A stretch of 58,983 nt of DNA, taken from NCBI GenBank assembly GCA_023249675.1, contig JAHFCE010000019.1, forward strand, positions 1 to 58,983, in the 5' to 3' direction. The stretch comes from Elusimicrobiota bacterium (GTDB lineage: Bacteria > Elusimicrobiota > Elusimicrobia > UBA1565 > UBA9628). The translations under genes and the position numbers were made by a program. Positions 9,624-17,303 of the stretch are shown here, piece by piece (positions within the stretch are counted from its first letter, which is position 1; every line of letters starts with the position of its first letter). Under the pieces are notes generated by a model. That model ran no database searches, had not been told where the DNA came from, and worked only from the letters and a program-made list of their open reading frames with translations.

Positions 9624-11977
9624 AGCGTCTCGTCATTCCCGCCGCGTTGCTGCTCGGCGCCCTCTCGGCGCTCATCCTTGCCACCCGCCGCAACCTCTCC
9701 GAGCCCCATCTGCGCCTGTTCAACGAGATGGTCGTTTCTCCCGCGTCAAAAACGCAGACCCTCAACGAGCTCCTCCCCGGCGGCATCACTCAGCAGGCGC
9801 CTGCGGCCGGCACCTTCCCTCGGGCCGGTTCTTCCACGCATTACGGCCCGTCGCTCGAAGAGCGGGCGCGCGCCGCGCGCGAGCTCAAGAATCCCCTTCC
9901 CGTCACGCTCGACGGCCTCGTGCGCGGACGCCTGGCCTACCTGCACAACTGCCTTCATTGCCACGGCCCGAAGGGCCGCGGCGACGGCGGCGTCGCCAAG
10001 GCTTTTCCCGCGCTGTCCTTCTCTTTGGCCGGGAAATCCTCCTTCGACCTTCCCGACGGCGAGCTCTTCCACATCATCACGCACGGCCGCAACAACATGC
10101 CGCCGCACGCCCTCCAGATTTCGATGAAGGAGCGCTGGCATGTCGTGCAGTACCTGCGCGAGCTCCAGCGCGCGGAAATCGCGCGATTAGGGCCCCTGGC
10201 CGAGATTCCAGAGGACCCCCGCCGCCTGCACCTCGTTTCCGCGGAGTACGGCAAAGAGCTGTTCGCGCAGAATTGCGCGTCCTGCCACGGAGCCGAGGGC
10301 CGCGCCACCCAGCCCGGCGTGCCCACTTTGCACCTTCCTTCGGTGTTGTCCATGGTGGACGACGCCTACTACATCGACATCATCACCCACGGCCGCCGCG
10401 GCTCGCAGATGCCGGCCTGGGATAAGACCCTGACCCGAACGCAGATGCTCAGCATCATCCGCCACTTGCGCACCTGGGACACGGCGACGCCCGACCGCGC
10501 CTCCGTGCTCGCCCAAGCCTCCAATCCCAAGCGCGGCGAGGCGATCTACCGGGGCCGCTGCGCGGCTTGCCACGGCCGCCGCGGCGAGGGCGGCATCGGC
10601 AACACTCTCAACAGCCCCACTTTCCTATCCATCGCCTCGCCCCAGTTCTTTCGCGACATGGTCATCAGCGGACGCAAGCATACCGCCATGCCCGCCTCCT
10701 ACAACCTCACCACCGGTGAGATCGGCGACCTCGTTTCCTATCTCCGCTCCTGGGCCCGGCCGCGCCACAGCCTGGCGGAGGTCTCCGCTCTTCTGCCCGC
10801 GGCCTCGGCCGGCATCGGCGCGAAGATCTACTCGGCCCGCTGCGCCTCCTGCCATGGAGTCCAAGGCGAAGGCGGCATCGGCTCGCGCCTGAACAGCGAC
10901 TCATTCCTGCGATTGGCCGACGACGACTTTCTGTTCCACGCCATTTCACAGGGGCGCCCGGGAACGGCCATGCCGTCCTGGTACTTCCTGCCCTCACGGG
11001 ATGTGGCGGATCTGCTCAAGTTCATCCGCGCCTGGCAGAAAGGCGAGACCATCGCCGTCAATCGCCCCGCCCGCCGCGGCGAGCCCGAGTTCGGCAAGCT
11101 GATCTTCGACAAGGCCTGCATCGCCTGCCACGGCCCCGAAGGCCGCGGCGGCGTGGGCGGACAGATCGGCAACCCGCTCTTCCTCGCTTCGGCCAAGGAC
11201 GAGTTCCTCTGGCGGACCATCGCCCACGGCAAACAGGGAAGCGGCATGCGCGGCTTCCTCGAGGGCCACAGCGTCGGAACCTTGATGTCGTTGAACTCCT
11301 CCGACATCGACCATGTCGTGTCCTACCTGCGCACGCTCGGCGCCAAGCCGCGCGTCGATCTCCTCGACCGGGAATTCCCCGGCGCCTCGGCGACCGTGGG
11401 CAAGGAAATCTTCCTCGGCAAGGGCGGCTGCTCGAAGTGCCACGGCCTGGAGGGCGAAGGCTCAAGCGGCCCCTCTCTTAATTCGCTCGGCTTTCTCAAG
11501 GCGGCCTCCAACGGCTACCTGGCCGCGACCATCATCATGGGCCGGCAGGGCACGGAGATGCGTCCGTTCGGCCAGGCCGGAAACGTGGTGAACCTCAGCC
11601 AAAGCGAGGTCCTCGACCTAGTCGCCTTCATCCGCTCCTGGGAGAAGAATCCTCCGAGCGTGACCCGCGTCATCGACCGCACCGAAAGCGCGGCGCGCGA
11701 AGGCGGAATGCTCTTTAAGCGCTACTGTCTCAGCTGCCATGGCGTGGAGGGACGCGGCCAGGCCTCGCCCGGCATCAAGGGCTACGCGCCCTCGCTCAAC
11801 AGTCCTGAGTTTCTGCGCGCCGCCGACGACGGCCTCTTGATGGCCACCATCGCCCTCGGACGTCCGAACACCGGCATGCGTCCCTTCGGCGCGGGCGCCG
11901 GCGGCGTGGCTGACCTGTCCGCCGCCGACATCCGCAAGATCGTCGCCTACATGCGTTCCTGGGAGAATAAAAAATGA
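9620..11977 (+). CDS. actE: ActE position: heptahaem cytochrome made of seven tandem class I cytochrome c domains
   Basis: 785 residues with an N-terminal helix (MKRLVIPAALLLGALSALIL) as signal or anchor. Seven CXXCH motifs are present in order: CLHCH, CASCH, CAACH, CASCH, CIACH, CSKCH and CLSCH. Each is followed by a G-x-x-G-x-G loop (for example GRRGEGGIG, GVQGEGGIG, GPEGRGGVG). Each domain also has a distal Met in a GRxxxxMP/MR motif (NNMPPHA, SQMPAW, TAMPAS, TAMPSW, SGMRGF, TEMRPF, TGMRPF). Characterised ActE is a monohaem protein of roughly 200 residues, so this is a roughly fourfold expansion by domain duplication. It sits exactly at the actE place between actD and actF, with ATGA overlaps on both sides. 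It may act as a periplasmic wire carrying electrons away from ActA. Confidence 0.88.
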   Translation: MKRLVIPAALLLGALSALILATRRNLSEPHLRLFNEMVVSPASKTQTLNELLPGGITQQAPAAGTFPRAGSSTHYGPSLEERARAARELKNPLPVTLDGLVRGRLAYLHNCLHCHGPKGRGDGGVAKAFPALSFSLAGKSSFDLPDGELFHIITHGRNNMPPHALQISMKERWHVVQYLRELQRAEIARLGPLAEIPEDPRRLHLVSAEYGKELFAQNCASCHGAEGRATQPGVPTLHLPSVLSMVDDAYYIDIITHGRRGSQMPAWDKTLTRTQMLSIIRHLRTWDTATPDRASVLAQASNPKRGEAIYRGRCAACHGRRGEGGIGNTLNSPTFLSIASPQFFRDMVISGRKHTAMPASYNLTTGEIGDLVSYLRSWARPRHSLAEVSALLPAASAGIGAKIYSARCASCHGVQGEGGIGSRLNSDSFLRLADDDFLFHAISQGRPGTAMPSWYFLPSRDVADLLKFIRAWQKGETIAVNRPARRGEPEFGKLIFDKACIACHGPEGRGGVGGQIGNPLFLASAKDEFLWRTIAHGKQGSGMRGFLEGHSVGTLMSLNSSDIDHVVSYLRTLGAKPRVDLLDREFPGASATVGKEIFLGKGGCSKCHGLEGEGSSGPSLNSLGFLKAASNGYLAATIIMGRQGTEMRPFGQAGNVVNLSQSEVLDLVAFIRSWEKNPPSVTRVIDRTESAAREGGMLFKRYCLSCHGVEGRGQASPGIKGYAPSLNSPEFLRAADDGLLMATIALGRPNTGMRPFGAGAGGVADLSAADIRKIVAYMRSWENKK

Positions 11978-13134
11978 ACCACCGATCGCTCCTGGATCCC
12001 CGGGCCCGGTCCGCCTGCGCCGTCCTCGCTGTTCTGGGCGCGGCGGCCTTTCTTATCGGCCTCAAGGCGGCTCCCCAGCGCGCTCTGGCCGGCCTTTTGC
12101 TCGGCAACGTCTATTTCCTGATGCTCTCGATCACGGCCCTGGTCTTCATCGCCATCTCGAACCTGGCCGGAGCGGGCTGGCCGGTGCTCTTTCGCCGCGT
12201 CCCGGAGGCGATGACGTCCTACCTTCCTGCGGGCGCCTTGGGCATGCTGATCGTGCTGCTGGGGGCGCACTCCCTCTATCATTGGGCGCATCCCGCGGCC
12301 GCCGTCCACGACCTCCTGCTGCACGCCAAGGCAGGCTACCTCAACCTGCCGTTTTGGGCGGTGCGGGCGGTCTTGATCCTGTCGCTGTGGTCGGCGTTCG
12401 CGCGGGCCCTATTGAAGAATTCGCGTCTGCAGGACGCGGACGGGGACGTGGCGCGCACACACAAGAACAAGCGCCTGTCCGCCGTCTTCATGGTTGTCTT
12501 CGGTGCGACCTTCACGCTCGCCTCCATCGACTGGATCATGTCGCTTGAGCCGCACTGGTACAGCACGATGTTTCCCTGGTATATGTTCGGCGGCGCCTTC
12601 CTGCACGCGCTCGCCGCGATCGCTTTGCTGACCGTGCTGCTCAACCAACGGGGATTCTTCACCCCGTTCAATGAGCATCACCGCCACGACCTGGGCAAGT
12701 ATGTGTTCAGCTTCGGGATTTTCTGGGCCTATCTTTGGTTCTGCCAATTCCTCCTGATCTGGTACGCGAATATTCCCGAAGAGATCTCCTATTACGCTCT
12801 GCGCTCCTCGCGCGGGTGGATGGCCGTGCAGGCGCTGAGCCTCCTGGCCAATTTCATCGTGCCGAGCGCCCTGCTGCTGCGCATCGCTTCGAAGAAAGAC
12901 GAGCGGATCTTGATTGCCGCCTGCCTGTCGGTGTGCGCCGGACGCGGGCTCGACCTGTATGTGATGGTCATGCCCTCTCTCTCCGGCGCGGCCCGCCCGC
13001 ACTGGCTCGACCTTCCCATCTTCCTCGGCCTGGCGGGCGTCTTCATCCTGCTCTTCGACCGGGCTTTCGCCGCAGCGCCCGCCGTGCCGGAGAAAGACCC
13101 CTACCTCGTCGAGAGCCTCCATCACCATGGCTAA
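11974..13134 (+). CDS. actF: ActF, second NrfD-like membrane subunit of alternative complex III
   Basis: 386 residues with about ten helices and the ActF signature stretch SIDWIMSLEPHWYSTMFPWYMFGGAFLHA (read in parts), followed by HRHDLGKYVFSFGIFWAYLWFCQFLLIWYANIPEE. These segments are highly conserved in ActF. It is the structural partner of ActC in the membrane. The start overlaps actE (ATGA). No oxidase genes follow, unlike many ACIII operons that continue into a caa3 or cbb3 oxidase. Confidence 0.92.
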   Translation: MNHRSLLDPRARSACAVLAVLGAAAFLIGLKAAPQRALAGLLLGNVYFLMLSITALVFIAISNLAGAGWPVLFRRVPEAMTSYLPAGALGMLIVLLGAHSLYHWAHPAAAVHDLLLHAKAGYLNLPFWAVRAVLILSLWSAFARALLKNSRLQDADGDVARTHKNKRLSAVFMVVFGATFTLASIDWIMSLEPHWYSTMFPWYMFGGAFLHALAAIALLTVLLNQRGFFTPFNEHHRHDLGKYVFSFGIFWAYLWFCQFLLIWYANIPEEISYYALRSSRGWMAVQALSLLANFIVPSALLLRIASKKDERILIAACLSVCAGRGLDLYVMVMPSLSGAARPHWLDLPIFLGLAGVFILLFDRAFAAAPAVPEKDPYLVESLHHHG

Positions 13135-13222
13135 ACGAATGGCACGCAGCCTGACCGGCGGCCCCCGACGTGACGAACCCGTTCCTCAGAAAACCGGAGC
13201 AAACCAAGGAGAACTCAAGACA

Positions 13223-13696
13223 ATGAACAGCATCACGACGTATTTCGCGGCCGACCATGACAGACTCGACGCTCTCTTTACCGAATTCCAGGCGTTGAAG
13301 CGCAAGGACCCCGCCGCGGCGAAGGAGCAGTTCAAGGGATTCCTCAAGGGCTTGACCCGGCACATCGTTTGGGAGGAAGACATCCTTTTCCCGCTCTTCG
13401 CGCGACAAACGGGAATGGGCAGCGATTCCGGCCCCACGGCCGTCATGCGCCTGGAGCACCGCCAGATCAAGGGCCACCTCGACGCGATCCACGAAAAGGT
13501 CCGGGTCGCCGATCCCGACAGCGACGCCTCCGAGAAGGCCCTGCTTGCGGTCCTGAAGGACCACAACGTGAAGGAAGAGCAAATCCTCTACCCCGCCATC
13601 GACATGGGGCTTGATGCGGGCGGTCTTGATTCGGTTCAGAAGGCGATGGACGCCATCCCCGAAGAGCGCTACGCCTGCTGCTGCCACGCGCACTAG
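13223..13696 (+). CDS. Haemerythrin HHE domain protein
   Basis: 157 residues from the ATG at 13223, chosen because AAGGAG lies 11 bases upstream and the domain starts immediately (NSITTYFAADHDRLDALF). An upstream in-frame ATG at 13127 would add 32 unconserved residues. The iron-ligand pattern of the HHE family is visible: HDRLD, HIVWEEDILFPLF, EHRQIKGHLD and HNVKEEQILYP. It likely binds a di-iron centre and senses or scavenges O2 or NO. The C-terminus ends in an odd CCCHAH tail. Its position right after ACIII suggests a protective or sensing role in respiration; that is inference. Confidence 0.85.
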   Translation: MNSITTYFAADHDRLDALFTEFQALKRKDPAAAKEQFKGFLKGLTRHIVWEEDILFPLFARQTGMGSDSGPTAVMRLEHRQIKGHLDAIHEKVRVADPDSDASEKALLAVLKDHNVKEEQILYPAIDMGLDAGGLDSVQKAMDAIPEERYACCCHAH

Positions 13697-13722
13697 CCGT
13701 AGTGTTGCGAGGCCTGGAAGGC

Positions 13723-15123
13723 ATGTCCATCCTCTCGCCTCAACTCATGCCCGAGCCCTACCGCATCAAGATGATCGAACCCATCCGCCTGCTGCCCGAG
13801 GCGGTGCGGCGTCAGCGCCTGGCCGAGGCCGGCTACAACACTTTCCTCTTGCGCAGCGCCGACGTCTACATCGACCTGCTCACCGACTCGGGAACCAACG
13901 CGATGAGCGACGCCCAATGGGGCGCCTTGATGATGGGCGACGAGGCCTACGCGGGCAGCCGCAGCTTCGAGCGTCTTCAGGAAGCCGTCAGAGACGTCTA
14001 CGGCTTCCCCTATCTCGTGCCCACCCACCAGGGACGCGGCGCGGAAAATCTTCTCTCCAAATCCTGGATCAAGCCCGGCCAGGCCGTGGCCGGGAACATG
14101 TATTTCACGACCACGCGCGCCCACATCGAACTGGCCGGCGGCGTGTTTCACGACGTCATCGTCGAAGAAGCGCACGATGCCGGCTCCAATCTCCCCTTCA
14201 AGGGGAATGTGGATCTGCGCCGGCTCGAAGCGCTCATGGATCGGACGGGTCGGGAAGGCCTGGCCTACGTCGCGGTCGGCGCTCCGGTCAACATGGCCGG
14301 CGGCCAGCCGGTCAGCCTCGACAACCTGCGCCAAGTCGCCGCGCTTTGCCGCGCGCGCGACGCGCGCTTGGTGCTCGACGGCGCCCGGCTCGTCGAGAAC
14401 GCCTACATGATCTCCCGCCGCGAGGCCTCTTGCCAGGGACGACCCGTGGCGGAGATTCTTCGGGAGATGTGCGCGCTCGTGGACGCGATCGCGGTCAGCG
14501 CCAAGAAAGACGCCTACGTCAATATCGGCGGCTTCCTGGCCACGCGAGACAAGGGGCTATATGAGGAAGCGATGAATCTCTGCGTGCTGTACGAGGGCCT
14601 CCACACATATGGCGGCCTAGCCGGGCGCGACCTCGAGGCCCTGGCCGTGGGCATACGGGAAATGATTCAAGACGACTGGATCGCCCACCGCGTGGCGCAG
14701 GTCGAATACCTGGGCCGCCGCCTCGCCGCGAGAGGCGTTCCGATCGTGCATCCTATCGGCGGCCACGCGGTGTTCATCGACGCGAGCGCCTTCCTGCCCC
14801 ACCTCTCACAAGACGATCTCCCCGCCCAAGCCCTTGCCGCCTGGATCTACCAGGCCACGGGCGTGCGCGCCATGGAACGAGGAATCGTCTCCGCCGGCCG
14901 CGACGAGGCGGGACGCAACCACCGGCCGTCCCTGGAACTGGTGCGCCTGGCCTTGCCCCGGCGCGTCTACACGCAGACGCACCTCGACTACGTCGCCGAC
15001 GGCATCGCCCGCCTGCATGAGCGCCGTGCGCAGCTGCCCGGCCTGCGCTTCGCGTATGAACCGCCGCGCCTGCGTTTCTTCCAGTCGCGCTTTGTTCCCG
15101 AGCCGATCAAGGCGGCCGCGTGA
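13723..15123 (+). CDS. tpl: Tyrosine phenol-lyase (PLP beta-eliminating lyase)
   Basis: About 466 residues, matching the family length. The segments YIDLLTDSGTNAMSD, MMGDEAYAGSRSF, PTHQGRGAENLL and SAKKDAYVNIGGFL (Lys is the PLP Schiff base) define the tryptophanase/TPL family. Residues that separate the two enzymes favour TPL: the YFTTTR motif has Thr where tryptophanase has Asp, and AMERG has Arg where tryptophanase has Ile. Both recall the TPL phenol-site residues Thr124 and Arg381. The reaction is L-tyrosine to phenol, pyruvate and ammonia, or the reverse. Possible starts are GTG 13702, ATG 13723 and ATG 13747; 13747 aligns best with known N-termini. The end overlaps the radical SAM gene by 4 bases. 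Confidence 0.85.
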   Translation: MSILSPQLMPEPYRIKMIEPIRLLPEAVRRQRLAEAGYNTFLLRSADVYIDLLTDSGTNAMSDAQWGALMMGDEAYAGSRSFERLQEAVRDVYGFPYLVPTHQGRGAENLLSKSWIKPGQAVAGNMYFTTTRAHIELAGGVFHDVIVEEAHDAGSNLPFKGNVDLRRLEALMDRTGREGLAYVAVGAPVNMAGGQPVSLDNLRQVAALCRARDARLVLDGARLVENAYMISRREASCQGRPVAEILREMCALVDAIAVSAKKDAYVNIGGFLATRDKGLYEEAMNLCVLYEGLHTYGGLAGRDLEALAVGIREMIQDDWIAHRVAQVEYLGRRLAARGVPIVHPIGGHAVFIDASAFLPHLSQDDLPAQALAAWIYQATGVRAMERGIVSAGRDEAGRNHRPSLELVRLALPRRVYTQTHLDYVADGIARLHERRAQLPGLRFAYEPPRLRFFQSRFVPEPIKAAA

Positions 15124-16082
15124 GCCTGCGCGACAGCGACGATCTCTCCTGGTACGCGCGCAAGGCGGCGCGAGCCGCCACGCCTCTGCCGGGAGCCGAG
15201 CCCGACCCGACGCGCGTGGAACTCCTGCGCGAGCGCCTCGAGCGCCTGCGCGCCGCCGGAATCAAGGGCGACTTTAAGAGCATGACTCTCTACACGCGCC
15301 GCCTGCCGCCGGGCTGCCGCCCCTGCCTCGCGGGCAAGGGCACCAACCTGTACGTGACCGGCCTGTGCACGCGCGACTGCTTCTTCTGCTTTAATTTAAA
15401 GCCGCGCAAAGACGAGACCGTCGTCCACGGCATTCCCGTCGACAATCCCGGCGAGGCGGTCGATATCGTCGCGCGCTACGGCCTGCGCAGCGTCGGCCTG
15501 TCCGGAGGCGAACCCCTGATGCGCCCCGAGCGCGCACTCGCCCTGCTCGGCGCGTTGAAAGCCATGCCCCAGCCTCCCCGCGTGGACCTTTACACCAACG
15601 GCGATCTCGCCTCCGACGAACTTTTGCTGAGACTGCATCGCGCGGGCTTGGACGCAATTCGCTTTGACCTGGCCGCGCGCGACTACGACCTCGAGCCCGT
15701 ACGCCGCGCGCGCCGGATCTTCGCGGAGGTCGCCGTCGAGATCCCGGTCGTGCCCGAACACCAGAAACGCTTGGAAAAGATGGTGCTCGAGCTCGACTCC
15801 CTCGGCGTTCCTTTCCTCAATACCCACGAGCTGTTCCTCTGCGCGGAAAACAGCGAGCGCGTCGTCGCCGACGGCCAGATCCCGTTGAAGTCCGAGTCGC
15901 GGCACCTGCTCTGGCGTCCGACCGCGGACAGCGGCGCGGCCGCTCTCGATCTCCTGCTCTTCGCGCTCGCGCGGACGAGGACGCTCTCCGTGTACTACTG
16001 CTCGTGCGGCACCCAGGAGCTCATCGCCGCGCGCGGCCTGGCGCGCCGCCGCCGAAACTTGACGGACGCCCACCCTCAGTAA
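15120..16082 (+). CDS. Radical SAM protein coupled to tyrosine phenol-lyase, COG2108-like
   Basis: 320 residues starting at a GTG that overlaps the tpl stop. The radical SAM motif CTRDCFFC (CX3CX2C) lies near residue 83. The SAM-binding GGEP appears as LSGGEPLM near 126. Two further cysteines precede the motif (GCRPCLAGKG), and the pattern GCxxCLxGxxxxLYVTGLC resembles the uncharacterised archaeal-type COG2108 group related to pyruvate formate-lyase activases. A C-terminal CSCG motif near residue 295 may hold another cluster with the N-terminal pair. The substrate is unknown. Tight coupling to tpl suggests a shared pathway in aromatic amino acid or phenol metabolism. Confidence 0.75.
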   Translation: MSLRDSDDLSWYARKAARAATPLPGAEPDPTRVELLRERLERLRAAGIKGDFKSMTLYTRRLPPGCRPCLAGKGTNLYVTGLCTRDCFFCFNLKPRKDETVVHGIPVDNPGEAVDIVARYGLRSVGLSGGEPLMRPERALALLGALKAMPQPPRVDLYTNGDLASDELLLRLHRAGLDAIRFDLAARDYDLEPVRRARRIFAEVAVEIPVVPEHQKRLEKMVLELDSLGVPFLNTHELFLCAENSERVVADGQIPLKSESRHLLWRPTADSGAAALDLLLFALARTRTLSVYYCSCGTQELIAARGLARRRRNLTDAHPQ

Positions 16083-16172
16083 ACGCTCCCGCCCGCTGAG
16101 GCAGGGAACTTTTTGACCCCCTCGATCGTCTATAGAGTGGGACCTTCAACCCACGCGCACACAGGAGCCTTC

Positions 16173-16682
16173 ATGTATAATGCAGAGGAGATGAAACAGC
16201 CAGCGACCAAGGCGGATATCCAGAAACTCGCAACGGCGACTCGGATCGATATCCAGAGACTCGAGGCAGCGAGTCGGGCAGACATCCAGAAGCTCGAGGT
16301 GGCAACTCGGGAGGACATCAAGAAACTCGCGACGGCGACTCGGGAAGACTTCCAGAAACTCGAGACGGCGACTCGGACGGACATCCAGAAACTTGCAACC
16401 GAGGTTCAAAAGCTCGACGTCAAAATCGACAGTTCTATTCTGCAGTTGGACACCAAGATTGACCGCGTGGCCAAAGAGGTGGCCCGCGGCCATGGCCGCG
16501 CGGACGCTGCGGAAGGCAGGATCCTCGATCAGATCAGGGGCTTCCGCTCAGACATCATGAAGGTCGTGGAAGATTTCATGGGCCAGGTCGGGAAAGTGGA
16601 TCGCCGGCAGATCATCGTCGACCACCGAATCGACCGCCTTGAGAAACGTGTCGATAAGATCGAGACGCGCCCGCGCTCCTAG
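16173..16682 (+). CDS. Hendecad-repeat coiled-coil protein of unknown function
   Basis: 169 residues from the ATG at 16173, preceded by AGGAG (16163-16167) with 5-base spacing. Residues about 13-78 are six copies of an 11-residue unit of the form ATRxDIQKLET, giving a right-handed coiled coil. A mixed heptad region follows (EVQKLDVKIDSSILQLDTKIDRVAKEV), then a charged C-terminal coil (RIDRLEKRVDKIETR). There is no signal peptide or membrane segment, so it is probably a cytoplasmic oligomeric rod. Neighbours give no functional hint. A 90-base gap separates it from the radical SAM gene. Confidence 0.7.
   Translation: MYNAEEMKQPATKADIQKLATATRIDIQRLEAASRADIQKLEVATREDIKKLATATREDFQKLETATRTDIQKLATEVQKLDVKIDSSILQLDTKIDRVAKEVARGHGRADAAEGRILDQIRGFRSDIMKVVEDFMGQVGKVDRRQIIVDHRIDRLEKRVDKIETRPRS
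16211..16408 (+). repeat. Six tandem 33-bp coding repeats
   Basis: Units start at 16211, 16244, 16277, 16310, 16343 and 16376, each 33 bp, sharing a core of the form GACATCCAGAAACTCG and ending mostly in ACTCG. The last unit is the most diverged. They encode the 11-residue repeats of the coiled-coil protein. The in-frame period and absence of spacers mark recent internal tandem duplication. Confidence 0.9.
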
Positions 16683-16709
16683 CCTAACACGGGCCGACAC
16701 TGTTCGAAG

Positions 16710-16737
16710 CGGCCGCAGGATTCCAACAAGGCGGCCG
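16710..16737. terminator. Stem-loop between converging genes, possible bidirectional terminator
   Basis: CGGCCGC (16710-16716) pairs perfectly with GCGGCCG (16731-16737) across a 14-base loop. It sits in the gap between the stop of the coiled-coil gene and the 3-prime end of the minus-strand CBS gene. There is no T-tract on either side, so the terminator role is only suggested by position. Confidence 0.35.
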
Positions 16738-16773
16738 ACGGACCCATGACCCGCTCCGTCTGAGCGCCATGGT

Positions 16774-17256
16774 CTACCTGACCGGAGACCGCTGACGCTT
16801 CGCCGGCTTCTTCTTGGCGAGGACGACGAGCGCGCGCAGCAGATCCATCGTCGTCACGATTCCGGAAAGGCGGTCGCCGCGGGTGATCAGGATGCGATGA
16901 ATGCGGCTTGCGATCATGAGCTTGGCGACCTGCTCCACCGGGGTCTCCTCATCGAGAGAGATCACCCCCGGAGTCATGATCTGCTCCACGCGCGTCTGCT
17001 CTAATTCTTCGAGGTGAATGCCCGCGGAGCGAGCCGCGTTGTCAAGCTCTCGGTGATAGAGCGGCACCGCGGCCGAGGACTCCCGCCGAGTGCGCACAAG
17101 ATCGGTCTGCGACACGACGCCCAAGATCGCCCCCGCCGCGTCCACCACCGGCGCTCCGCTGATGCATTTCTCCTCGAAGATCTTCGCGAGCTCCGGCAAG
17201 GTCAGCCAGCCTTCCACCGCAACGACCTTCCTGCGCATGATGTCCTTGGCTCGCAT
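16774..17256 (-). CDS. Tandem CBS domain protein
   Basis: 160 residues from the ATG at 17256 (MRAKDIMRRKVVAVEG), preferred over an upstream in-frame start because a G-rich run sits just before it and the domain begins at once. CBS1 (about 5-60) includes CISGAPVVDAAGAILGVVSQTDLV. CBS2 (about 88-145) includes QIMTPGVISLDEETPVEQVAKLMIASRIHRILI. CBS pairs bind adenine nucleotides and usually regulate a partner; here there is no attached catalytic domain. It lies 47 bases downstream of the radical SAM/SPASM gene on the same strand. Confidence 0.85.
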   Translation of the reverse strand: MRAKDIMRRKVVAVEGWLTLPELAKIFEEKCISGAPVVDAAGAILGVVSQTDLVRTRRESSAAVPLYHRELDNAARSAGIHLEELEQTRVEQIMTPGVISLDEETPVEQVAKLMIASRIHRILITRGDRLSGIVTTMDLLRALVVLAKKKPAKRQRSPVR

Positions 17257-17303
17257 AATCCCCCCCGGGCGGAGACCTCCGCCTCGCCGGTCGAGACGCA
17301 ACA

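Noticed and set aside
13127-13222. Upstream start for the haemerythrin gene, overlapping actF
   Set aside because: It would add 32 residues without domain character; the ATG at 13223 has a ribosome binding site and begins at the domain.
16113-16136. Promoter TTGACC / TATAGA before the coiled-coil gene
   Set aside because: The spacing is only 12 bases, too short for a standard sigma70 promoter.
16211-16408. CRISPR array suggested by 33-bp repeats
   Set aside because: The repeats are contiguous without spacers, in frame, and encode a coiled coil.
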